DNA of 64,000 bases from Ephydatia muelleri (Eukaryota > Porifera > Demospongiae > Spongillida > Spongillidae), in the NCBI GenBank assembly GCA_013339895.1, contig JABACO010000012.1, positions 312,129 through 376,128 on the forward strand. The letters are read 5' to 3'. The translations under genes were made by a program, and so were the position numbers. Positions 1 to 15,480 of this stretch are shown here, piece by piece. The stretch's first letter is position 1. The number at the start of each line of letters is the position of its first letter. Below the pieces are notes generated by a model, which was not told the origin of the DNA, did not search any database, and saw only the letters and a program-made list of their open reading frames with translations.

Positions 1-31
1 GATTGTCACATATTTTTCATCATGGCTTCAC

Positions 32-1123
32 CTTTGAAGGAGGTTTAGGGGGTGTGTCCACACCACCAGTGGGAGGATCCTTAGCTTTGTCAGTCAGGTC
101 AACCACTACTTCAGTCTTGGTAGGGTCTGGGGAGGAGGGGGTGATGAGTGCTAGCAAAGGCTTTAGCACTGACGGCGCTAAAGGAGGTGAGTCTGGGGAA
201 GAGGAAGGTAAACATGAGGTGTAGACAGTGCCATTAAAGCACCCACTTGTTTTTATTGCAATGACAGTATAAATAATGAAGAGGGCTCCAATTAGAATAA
301 CCAGAAAAGCCACATATGCCAAATACACTGCTAGGGATGGAGCCACAGTGGCCAAGCTTAGCTTGTTTCCAAATATTGCCAACCCAATGCCGACATTGAC
401 CACTGAGGACAGAAGGTAACCATAGTTACTTGGATGGATATGCTGTAAACTTACAAGCCAACAGTTCTACTCCTAAACCAACACAAGTGCCATGAACAAG
501 ATTAAAGATCCATCGTCTGTAAGAGAAAGATGGCGGATGAAGAACAATGAAGATGACATCACTTGCCTTGGATGGGCGGGAGTACAGCGAAATGCTGATA
601 TGATGGGCTGGGGAAGAGGCATATGGTGAAACACGCAATAATTGGAAACAATAACTCACATTGAGAACATGCAAAGCCATAACAATGATTCCAATTGCAA
701 AATGAGCGGTGGTTGTTGGCTATGGTGCATTAATTAATCAGAGTTAATAACCAAGCACAAAGGCATACAACTGTTCGTACATCCATAAAAGAGACCAATC
801 CACGAGTATCCATCTTGGCCACGAAGATAAGGAGGAAGGCCACACACCCAAGGAACAGAGACACCAACATGGCTGCCCGATGTACCTGGGTGTAGAAGAT
901 GCAATGAATATGGGACTGGGGAGGAGATGAAGGGGGCAATTATAGTAGACATTGTTGTGATACATAACACACACACACACAGTATATGCACACACACATG
1001 CACACACACACATACACATGCACACACATATGCACACACACACATGCACACACATGCACACACACATGTGCACACACACACACCACACACACACCACCAG
1101 AGATAATATATATCTATCTGACA

Positions 1124-1162
<39 letters not shown>

Positions 1163-2976
1163 CACCACACCTGAAACCACTCAGCCTTTGGAAGTGCTGG
1201 CTTCATCCAAGCTGCAAAGAAGATTCCCATTACCCCCAACACTGGCCATGCCACTATCATCAGGATGCCATGTGCTCTAATTAGAGGGTCTATTTTGACT
1301 TCCGCAGTAACAGGTGAACCTAAAAGAACAGGTGTCTCCAATAACATGTTCTCTGATCTAGAGAAGTACATACTAGCATTGGTTGGGTTGAGTGTAGAGA
1401 CACTGATCTTTGGAGCAGTAGGGCTATGGTAAGCTATGGCAGCCATGCTGGAGCCTAAGTGATGAGGGTAGGAGGGTCAGATGGAAGGTAAGGTGCACAC
1501 ATGATATACACTGCTACCAGTTGCATCAGTCCATCCACTGAGTTGGTAGTAGCTTTGATTGAGGGCTTTGTCCTGCAACACATCATTGGTCTTGATGGCT
1601 CTACTGAACCTGGGGGGACAGGCTTACACCCTCCCACCCACACTGACCACACCCCTTACACTTACACACACTGTATCCTTCCGTTGACAAAGTTCATGCT
1701 GGAGGGACACAGATCCTGAAAGGATGATGACATCTATGACATCATCCATTGCCATATAGGGTGTGTACCTGGCTTGTGTCCACCATATTGCTGCGACCAT
1801 TGGGAATGTTGTATGTATCCAAGATGGTCACTTGACCTCCAATTAGAGCACATACAAATACATCTGCATCGGGCTGAAAGGGGTAGTGTTAGGGGTGTGA
1901 TGGGTGTGGTGATGACTCAAAGCTGTAGCAGACTGAACAAAACCACTGTTGCTGGCACAGAAGCCCTATATGTGGTCCTGGCATTTCCCCCCCCTCCCCC
2001 TCCCCCACCCCACCCCCCGCCTTCCCGGCAACAAGTGGGTGGGGGTGGAGTTGGCTAACAAGACAACAAACAGTTATTTGGTCACTGTCAATTATTAGTT
2101 TCCATGATCGTTGTGCACGAGTGTTTGATCACATGGTTTGACTCTATAAATAGTATCACAATCATGCACTTTCGTAATAAAATATGTGTCTGTTTCAAAT
2201 ACAGGTGGTTTGTGTAGAAAAAGGGCAGTGAATTTTTTGTCATTTTACAAGTCTAATTGAGAGAAGTAAAGCTGCTCCGTGCGGTTCAATTTAATATGCT
2301 TTATTACTTTCAAATGGCAGACCTTTTTCAACATGTCCAAAGTACTCCATATAATGCCCAATCTTCCAGGAATAAGTTTTTTTGTTGTGCTATGATATAT
2401 ACATTGAATTAGGTTTTCAACACCTAGGTACGTCAGTGTGCTACATCATTTCACTAGCAGCTACTGATATAAAATCCATCTACCAAACAGTGATATTCTT
2501 CCCTCGCTCCCTCCCCCTCCCTTTCCTCCCTCCTCCTCCATCCCTCATTCCTTCTCTCCCCCTCTCATACACACTGCACTGTGCGAAGCTTTCCAATGAC
2601 ACACCATTGCTTGGTTAGGAGTGTATCCAACAGCTATCCATCCTCGCGCGTTTCCTTCCATCATGAAGTCAAGGAAAAGTGGATCTTCATTGGTCCTGAC
2701 ACCCAAGAAGTACGAGCAAGCTGTTCCGCTACAGCCAGGGGGAAAGGACGTGGTGAACCTCCATTGAGCATTGGAGGGCTGGGGGAAGAGGAGCAAGGTA
2801 ATAGTTATTCGTTGCCTTAGTGACTATAGGCTAGAGGCTATTTGCACATACAGTTATAACTTAGGTACCGCTACTCATCGCTAACTTACTGGCCCGTTTG
2901 TCGGGCAATTAGCTGCTGATGCCGATGACAGCAAGAAAAGAAGACACGCAGAGACAGTGTGTACCGCCCGCATCAT
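32..2976 (-). CDS. DOMON-cytochrome b561 reductase, copy 1 (3' end outside window)
   Basis: Thirteen exons traced on the minus strand: 2890-2976, 2605-2778, 1769-1873, 1666-1715, 1518-1609, 1374-1454, 1171-1289, 781-885, 660-719, 567-607, 455-516, 247-402 and 32-192. All phases agree. Exon 1 encodes a signal peptide (starts MMRAVHTVSACLLFLL) ending in the NCPTNGP motif. Exons 2-5 encode a DOMON domain (RGWIAVGYTPN, DADVFVCALIGG, FSRA). Exons 7-12 encode b561 helices with four heme-ligand His at about residues 203 (IRAHG), 238 (VHR), 277 (TAHF) and 313 (LVHG). Exon 13 is a Pro/Ser-rich tail. By homology with copy 2, a last exon with a terminal membrane helix should lie left of position 1. This family (FRRS1-like) moves electrons across membranes, often to ferric iron; the substrate here is unknown. 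Intron 10 has a GC donor. Start chosen as the first in-frame Met; the next codon is also Met. Confidence 0.88.
961..1164. repeat. (CA)n-rich microsatellite in intron 7 of copy 1
   Basis: Interrupted CA/CACACATG runs lie directly downstream (minus strand) of the b561 exon-7 donor at 1170. Copies 2 and 3 carry the same repeat at the same intron position. Confidence 0.95.
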
Positions 2977-3114
2977 CAATCCACAGTCCTAATGTAACGA
3001 TTCTACACAACAGGATGTATCTTTTCAATGACACGCAACAGAGGTCATATGAATGATAATTGCGTGACGCACTGGCTACATCAGTTTGGTATTTTATGAG
3101 TGCCCCTCCCATAG

Positions 3115-3289
3115 CCTCCAGCTGCGGGTGGATTACATCACCGCTACGCTTGCATAGTGATAGCATTGATTGACATCAGCCATTATTTGCAAAGCTTGTA
3201 ATGATTAGTTACGATCAAATTCCGTTTGACAAAAACATTGTAGGCTACAAGCGTAGCGGTGCGATGCATTGGGTCTGGGCACGAGACTA
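3115..3289. mobile_element. MITE-like element with 12-bp flanking repeats
   Basis: The sequence is bounded by the direct repeat CCCCTCCCATAG at 3103-3114 and 3290-3301. Its ends are imperfect inverted repeats (GGATTACATCACCGCTACGC on one side; GCGTAGCGGT and GGGTCTGGGCACGAGACTA on the other). Related motifs recur near 3530, 10795, 22440, 41280, 52450 and 63850. Confidence 0.65.
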
Positions 3290-3526
3290 CCCCTCCCATA
3301 GGGGGGCTGGTCCGCTTTTTTAATTTACATGTAGCATGAAAATGAATGAACATCCAGCACTGCATATTGTCCCTCCTGACTTGCCTGTATCATTAAAGTT
3401 GTCATTCACTAAAGTTCCTGAATGGCCTGCTAACAAGGATCCCAAGCTCCTTAATTACACTTCACAAAACAAAACCTAAAACTGCCATCTTGTGATTCAG
3501 AGTACACAAGCAACTGTGCCTCATAC

Positions 3527-3610
3527 CCAGACCCGCGACGTAAGCATTATAATGCTGACGTGATTATACATCATGCGATAATGCTTACGTCATTTGGGCT
3601 GGGTACGAGA
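3527..3610. mobile_element. Short foldback MITE
   Basis: CCCAGACCCGCGACGTAAGC at the left pairs imperfectly with GCTTACGTCATTTGGGCTGG at the right and is followed by ACGAGACTA. It looks like the same dispersed family as 3115-3289. Confidence 0.5.
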
Positions 3611-3789
3611 CTACAGCCAATGGCACCCGAAGCCTCACCATGGCAACAGCTGATCTAAATGATAGATAGATGGAAGCCTACTTCAGACACATTATCATTT
3701 GTCAATGTATATAGGTTGTATGTACGCATAAAACATAGGTTGGTATCAACATGATTAAATATGCAAACTGAATTCCTGTAGCATTTACC

Positions 3790-4600
3790 CTAACTCCAAT
3801 CAACACCACAATATGCTCTGGATCAATGGTGCAGTTTGTGTGTTCTGCTACTGATGTGACTACTGTCTCAACTCCAAACCTATCCCATGCACCTCTGCCT
3901 CCAAATCTATCCCATGCACCTCTGCCTCCAAACCTATCCCATGCACCTCTGCCTCCAAACCTATCCCATGCACCTCTGCCTCCAAACCTATCTCATGCAC
4001 CTCTGCCTCCAAACCTATCCCATGCACCTCTGCCTCCAAACCTATCCCATGCACCTCTGTCTCCAAACCTATCCCATGCACCTCTGCCTCCAAACCTATC
4101 CCATGCACTACTGCCTCCAAATCTATCCCATGCACCTCTGCCTCCAAACCTATCCCATGCACCTCTGCCTTCTAACCTATCCCATGCACCTCTGCCTCCA
4201 AACCTATCCCATGCACCTCTGTCTCCAAACCTATCCCATGCACCTCTGCCTCCAAACCTATCCCATGCACCTCTGCCTTCAAACCTATCCCATGCACCTC
4301 TGCCTCCAAACCTATCCCATGCACCTCTGCCTTCAAACCTATCCCATGCACCTCTGCCTCCAAACCTATCCCATGCACCTCTGCCTCCAAACCTATCCCA
4401 TGCACTACTGCCTCCAAACCTATCCCATGCACCTCTGTCTCCAAATGTCTATATCTCATCTCCAACATACATTGGAGGAGCAGTGGTTGTTAATATGAGT
4501 ATTTCCAATGCATCAGCTAATGCAGTCATAACATGTCATGCTTATCTGGTGAATGGAACTGTGTTGAGCAGAGCAGCTTACCTCACTGTACAAACCTATC
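3790..4600 (+). pseudogene. Ig-like domain exon(s) interrupted by a minisatellite
   Basis: After a plausible acceptor (TTCCTGTAG near 3781) the plus strand reads an Ig-like start (TICSGSMVQFVCSATD). A 27-bp tandem repeat follows in frame, then an Ig-like C-terminal half (NASANAVITCHAYLVNG, AAYLTVQ). Together they resemble one immunoglobulin domain with a long insertion. The frame stays open for about 296 codons, ending in unrelated sequence at 4716. No start codon exon or further exons were found, so this is probably a fragment of a receptor-like gene. A working gene with exons I missed cannot be excluded. Confidence 0.45.
3870..4446. repeat. 27-bp minisatellite (about 21 copies)
   Basis: The unit approximates CCAAACCTATCCCATGCACC followed by TCTGCCT. 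It is a multiple of three, so it translates as a 9-residue repeat (LSHAPLPPN) inside the Ig-like frame. Single-base variants occur among units. Confidence 0.95.
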
Positions 4601-4780
4601 CCATGAAGCATACATTGGTTGCAGCATGCTGGTGCTCCACTTCCATTCCTGATCACCACAGCATAGGAGAGAAGGGATGGGGACTGGACATCAGGGGGTG
4701 GTCCCCAGACCAGTAGAGTGGCAGTACCATTGTATGCAGTACTGTTCACATCAGTGGGGGCAGTTGGAGGACCTGATATA
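4590..4780 (-). pseudogene. FN3-like domain fragment
   Basis: Minus-strand translation gives GPPTAPTDVNSTAYNGTATL, then VWGPPPDV and SYAVVIRNGSGAP, a fibronectin type III-like N-terminal half. An acceptor-like AG precedes GPPTAP. It faces the plus-strand Ig-like fragment and shares sequence with it near 4600. No neighbouring exons were identified. Likely a rearranged piece of an adhesion or receptor gene. Confidence 0.5.
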
Positions 4781-4815
4781 TCACTTTTATGTGTTAGCGA
4801 CACAGTATGTTTCAT

Positions 4816-7480
4816 GACAGTGTATAGTGAGACAGTTGGTCATCACCAGCCCAGACCAATGTGGCTATTATAAGGCAACTGTTACCCCAATGTGTGGAAG
4901 TATCACAGGTGTTCAGACCAGTCCCGTGGAGCTGGAAAGTGAATCGCATTTGCATTATAAAAATACATGTACATGTACTCCGCTTCCTTAGGTCCTCCCA
5001 CCTTTGTATCACATGATCAAGTTCACACCTTCCTTGTATACCTTAGCTTCTATTGCCAAGTGATAATGTGTCTGTGAACATCAGTCTGCCAGTGAGTGGA
5101 ATCTGTAGCTACCTGATGATGTTAGAGGTACAGAATTAAGGTTTTGTAATGGAGGAAGTGATGAGGTTATACTGGTCAGCATGCCTTCATCATAGCCATT
5201 ACCTGACATGATGTGCATCCATATCCGAAAGTGCATAGTTTTGTTTGTGTATCTGTATCTTTTAGTTCTCTTCAAAGGTGTGTTACTACAAGATGGTGGC
5301 TCTATCTGCATATGAAATGTCATTTTCATCTCCGTTAAGCCACTTCCATCATTGTATACAGACCAGTCCACCATTACTGTATCCTTACCTCCCAACAAAC
5401 ACTTCAATCTCACCATCACTGCATACAATGTTGTGTTGTTGTCATAAGAGAGAAGACATTGTTGCATATTTGATCATGTACACACCCTTATCTGGAACCT
5501 GATGGGTATATTTTGATGTTGTTGGTGTCTCTGTCAACACTTTGTCACTGGCAAGAGGGCGTTTGGTGTCTCTAAAAGAGGTGCAACATACTGCAGAGTG
5601 GTTTGGAGATCATTGGACACACCAGACAACATGTCTTTATGTCCCTCCTCCAATGGTCCTCTGTGTACAGGGGTGTACTCAGTAGAGGTGTATGACATTG
5701 AGAGAGATGGGAGTGTGTCATCAGTACCAGCACTAGAGAGGTTGTGACTGTCTTTGGACCATCTACTGGAATACATGGAATATACCAAAGGAACTGCTAT
5801 TATCCAGGTTGTTGAGTAGTATTGTAATAGCAGTTGCCATATCTAGGCCAGAGGCTGCATATAGCTTTGTGAATGTAATTCATCTAGTTGGAAAGCTGGA
5901 AATTCAAAGATGTATTGGTGATGAGAGTCACAAATGAAATTCTGCGTTTGATGTTAGAAGCGCACATAGTTAATCAGTTGCGCTAGATGCAGCCAGTACA
6001 TGGTGTATTTGCATCATGATCTGTAGTTTGTGTTGTACTGTTTACATTAATCATCAATTCCAATTATTTTGAGTAAAGCATAATATTGGCAGAGGACATT
6101 TGTGGCAGTATGTAAGTGTAAAGACCATGATGCATTTTCTAAGCCTAAAAGTCGCAGTTTCTCATTAATCCATACTTCAGCTAGGGTATTTAACTCTGAG
6201 AATGAATTAGTCTTCCACTTAGTAAGTACTCTTATGATTTGATGCGAATTACGAGTATGTGTCATGGTTGATCACATCTGACTCTGTTCCAAGGGTTGGG
6301 TACATTTTTCAAATATTGCATGGCTTTTCTCACATTATTATGTATTGGTAAACTTCATTCCAAAGGCTAAAGAACAATTGTAGCACTGTACAGTACGTGT
6401 GTACATAGTATTCATGGAAGAAAGAGCTATACTCTAGGTGGCGCATGGCAAGATGTGTGTGGGTAGGTACATGTCTGACTGGGTATTCGAAATCCAACAA
6501 GTTCTTACTTCCTTCACTGGCTGGAGGTTTATATCATCGAGGTACACTGCAGCAAACTATCATTTATGCACATAGTAGTATAAAAGCACTCTCAACTTAC
6601 AATGCCACTATAAATGTAATACGTTGTTTTTTTTTTTCATACTTGTTGACAATAGAACTGGTGAGAACAGCATCACATAAACAGCTGCATTTTAATCAGT
6701 TGCCACAGCATATGAATACCTATTTCTGCATTGTACAAATGAATGTACGGCCATTAAACTCAAAGAGGTAGCATTACATAGCTGATTGAACATACTAACT
6801 AGGTAAATAGTGATGGTGCAAACGTATAGAGGTAAGAAATCATTGAGGCTAGCCCGGCTTTAAAATCAATCAACATTGCCAAGATAAAATGTGCAAACAT
6901 TAGTTTGTTAGTCAAATATCTTTTAAAGCAAAACCTAATTTCTTGAACTTCAAAATTAAAACGTCTGATTTTGCGGTATTTTTGAAGTTGGATCATAATG
7001 AACTCTGTATCCATATTGTTTCAATTTGATTAGTATATGCAATTTATTCCCAATGCAGAAAACTGCACATTTTGTATACTATCATTTGTTTAATGAGTAA
7101 CATTCCTTTTTAACATGAAGCAATAGCAGATGGATGTACTGTGCCATTTATAAACACAAAGTTAGAAGTGAATCATGGAACTGGAATATGGCACCAGAGC
7201 TGTTTGTAATCTGTTTGAATATCCACAGGCAAAGCTTTTGTCACAATATGATGTTTCCCATGGCAACACGACACTCTGCCTGGTACTAGCTATCTGCAAT
7301 CACCTGGTACCATTTGCAGTGACCTAAAATAAGAGGGTCTAGTCATTTAATTATGCCCCACCCATATCATATGCAGTTGTGCGCATGGTGTGGAACTGAA
7401 TAAAAGCACATCTCTATGCTACCAGCTAGCTGTTACACTCCATTCCACACACATGTTCCAGTAGTGTTCAGCCATCATGA
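4816..7480. other. Intergenic stretch, no gene recognised
   Basis: Short reading frames around 5081-5790 carry no recognisable domain. The 5800-7430 part is AT-rich with scattered stops. No RNA gene or clear transposon was seen. Confidence 0.5.
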
Positions 7481-11510
<4,030 letters not shown>

Positions 11511-12548
11511 GCTCGCCCGCATCATTGACAAACAGTCGAGTAATTACATTCATACACGCACACTTTCACGAAGCGCGAAATACCAGGCAACCGAATTTCC
11601 ATCGTACACATTTGTGTTGGATATTTTTAGCCTGCGGGACTTCAGCCCCGCCCCCTGCAAGCTGATGTGCAATAATAGACATTTAATGTCGTTAATTGAT
11701 GTAGTTATTTAGTACGGTTCGAGTTCTAAACGTACATGTCCTATTGTTGCAGATTACGTGCTACTTCTTCAGCTGTAGGCTTGGTGCCCGAACGGAAACA
11801 ACGAGGTCTTCCTTCAGACACTAACAATAACACATGATGATGTAATGATAATGTAATCAGTGCAAAGCCCAATCCAGGAAGGGGGAGGGGCGATCTGTCT
11901 CAATTTGCAAAGGCCCATCATCAGCAGTCCATTGTATTGGTGTGTCCTCAAGATGTTTGCTTCATTGCATGACATAAGCCCCTCCTCTGCATGCCATAAG
12001 CCCCTCCCCTCCTCTGCATGCCATAAGCCCCTCCCCTCCTCTGCATGCCATAAGCCCCTCCCCTCCTCTGCATGACATTAGCCCCTCCTCTGCATGCCAT
12101 AAGCCCCTCCCCTCCTCTGCATGCCATAAGCCCCTCCCCTCCTCTGCATGCCATATGCCGCCCCTCCTCTGCATGCCAGCTCCTACAAAGCTGGAGTGTT
12201 GTTGATGTAGTACCTCACAGTTGTGAGGTGATGTGTGTAGGTGTGTAGGTTATGGGTTGCAATCATGACTAGCCAATGTGCTTTGAGTACTACTTAACTC
12301 TACCATATCCCTCCCTCACCATTCCTTTCTCACCATCCCTCTTTCACCATCCCTCTCTCACCATCTCCCTTTCTTTCATGGTGGTGGCTTGCAAACACAC
12401 ACACTGGGCTCCTCCCCCAAGTGGAGGTGTGGCTAATGCAGATATGCTTGATTGCCACACCCCCAGCGAGATCTGTACATTTCAATAAACTCCCATTTTG
12501 ATAATGCACAGAGGTCACTGTTGCTATGGATACATGTATTCCACCTAG
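11511..12548. other. Intergenic region between copies 2 and 3
   Basis: Holds a 27-bp minisatellite at about 11970-12175 (unit CCATAAGCCCCTCCCCTCCT plus CTGCATG) and pyrimidine-rich sequence at 12305-12380. No gene recognised. Confidence 0.6.
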
Positions 12549-14335
12549 TTACTGAAGCAAAGCTAAGAGAATGATGACCGCTATCATCATGGGCACCATG
12601 ACAACCACGTATACAGTGATCCCCGCCCACTTCAGAGGTGAATCCTGCAAAAGGAAGGTGTCCTCCGTATATAAGTCACCATGGTAACCAACAAAACTTC
12701 TTACATTGGAGGGAGTGTCGTCTTCAACCTTGGTAGCTGCTGGATCTGAAGCTTTAATCTCCACACTTGCTGCTTGTGCTGTTGATGTCATTAACACCTC
12801 TACTTTAGATGGGTCTGGGGACCATTGAGCAGACCTTGATGATTTGAACAGTGGCCACACCATAGAAGGTGCTAGCTTGGAAGAGCCTGGGGAGGAGGAG
12901 GGTCAGTATTGAGGGGAAAGTCAATTCCGCCTGGTGTCACCTCAGCACTAAAGGCGTCACCTCAGCACTCAGGGTGTCACCTTGGCACTCAGGGTGTCAC
13001 CTCAGCACTCAGGGTGTCAGTACTTACCTTTTATTATGGCCAGTAAAGTGTAAAACACGAGACCACAGATGAAGAAAACTGCGAAGGTGCCAATATATGC
13101 GAGGAAGATGGCCAGAGAAGGAGCAATGGTGGTCATATTGAGTATGTCTTCAAACAGAGACAGCCCAATGGCTATGTTGATTACTGAAGGACGAGAGTGG
13201 TGGTGGAGGGGTAGGGGTGGTGGAGTGGCAGAGGGAGTGAGGAGGAGGTGGTAGGGGAGGGGTAGAGGGAGTGGGGGGGAGGGGCAGAGGGAGTGGGGGG
13301 AGGGGCAGAGGGAGTGGGGGGGAGGGGCAGAGGGAGTGGGGGGAGGGGCATGGGAGTGGTGGGGGAGGGGCATGAGAGTGGTGGGGGAGGGGCATGAGAG
13401 TGGTGGGGGAGGGGCAGGGAGTGGTGGGGGAGGGGCAGGGAGTGGTGGGGGAGGGGCAGGGAGTGGTGGGGGAGGGGCAGGGGAGTGGCGTGGGAGGGGC
13501 AGGAAAATAACACCATAGCTTGTTACTGAAATGTTTGTATAGCTTACATGACAAGATAACTGCTAATATAGAGCACGGAACGAGGACAATCTGGATCATC
13601 CAATCCCTGCAATGGAGGGTGTGGTCCAAACAAATAATTTCCCTCTCACAACCATACATCCTCCTCCCCATCCCCTCAGATCCCTCCCCCAACTTACTTC
13701 ATGCGGGCTGAACAGCGAGGGGTACAGGAGAGAATGGGCTGAAGGGAGTAAGTGGACGTGTGCAAAAGGTTAATGATTTGGATAGGTGTGCAAAAGGGTT
13801 AATGATTTGGATAGGTGTGCAAAGGGTTAATCATTTGGATAGGTGTGCAAAGGGTTAGTGGTTTGACTTAACTCACATTCATGACGTTGAGTACAATCAG
13901 AATAATTCCCAACACAAAATGAGCCGACACTTCAGGCTGATTAATTAAAAAAAAAGCATGAGAGCTGGGCTCTAATTAAAAGTATTCACATACATTATTG
14001 AAATCGCCCAGTGCAGGGGCAACCTTTCGTGCAACAAAGATGCAAAGAGCAGCTGCTATTCCAGCGATGAGCGTGATCACCTGAGCCCCACGACGTGCCT
14101 GAATGGATACAGTGTAGCGTTGGTGGTAGCATAGCATTGCTCGATGGCTGTATGAATGAATAAACCCACACACATGTGCATATACACACCACACACAAAT
14201 ACTCACATACCATACACACACACACACACACACATGCACACAAACATGCACACACATGCACATGCACACACACACACGCACACAAACATGCACACGCACA
14301 CACATGCACACACATGCACACACACACACACACGT

Positions 14336-14416
<81 letters not shown>

Positions 14417-15436
14417 CCCAATACATTGGTGTACCAGGACGTGCTGGCTGCATAAAAATACCAAAGAGGTTGGCAGTGACATAGACAGTGGGCCAAGCCA
14501 CAATCATGAGGATCCCATGGGCACGAATCAACGCCAGCACCACTGGTAGGGCTGGGGAGGAGAGGCCACACCCACATGCAAGTGAGGCCACACCCATGAA
14601 GGCACATACTGGAATTATCAGTGGTACTGTTTGTAGAGTTGGTGGCAAGAGTAATGGCTTCTCTAGTGCTGACCTTAAGACAATCGTATACTGCCTTACT
14701 GGAACCTGTGAAGGAGGGAGGGATGGAGGAGGGAGGGAGGGAGGGAGGGAGGGAGGGAGGGAGGGAGGGAGGGAGGGAGGGAGGGAGGGAGGGAGGGAGG
14801 GAGGGAGGGAGGGAGGGAGGGAGGGAGGGAGGGAGGGAGGGAGGGAGGGAGGGAGGGAGGGAGGGAGGGAGGGAGGGCAGAGGAAATGGATAATATGATG
14901 CAGTTAGTAAATTCATCCATTACTGGCAGCATCAGTCCACCCAATCAGCTGGAAGTAACGTCCATCAAGAAGGTCAAGGTCTTGGAGCAGGTCATCAGTT
15001 TGAGCCGCTCTACTGAACCTGTCAGGGGTACATGGCCACACCCCCACACTGGTCACACACCCTACACTTACACACATCTTATCCTTCCATTGACAGAGCT
15101 CGTGCTGGAGGGACACAGGTCCTGCAATGATGATGACATCGTATGACATCATCCATTGCCATATAGGGGTGTGTACCTGGCTTGAGTCCACTTCATTGTT
15201 GTGACCATTGGGAATGTTGTATGTATCCAAGATGGTGACTTGACCTCCAATTAGAGCACATACAAATACATCTGCATCAGTCTGAATGGGGATATTTGAA
15301 GTAACAGATGTGGTGATAGGTGTGGTTATGGGTGCGGTGATGGGTGTGGTTATGGGTGTGGTTATGGACATCTCTCCCTCCCAGTGGTGTGATGAGCATC
15401 CATAATCCTTGCACACACACACACACAAATATAATG

Positions 15437-15480
<44 letters not shown>

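Noticed and set aside
5081..5788. Minus-strand frames of 84-128 codons as genes
   Set aside because: No recognisable domain or consistent splice pattern.
13976..14916. Long Cys/Val and Thr/His open frames over CA and GGGA repeats here and at 734-1284, 9416-9672, 20152-20571 and 27474-28375
   Set aside because: Microsatellite shadows. The genuine coding pieces inside are annotated as exons.
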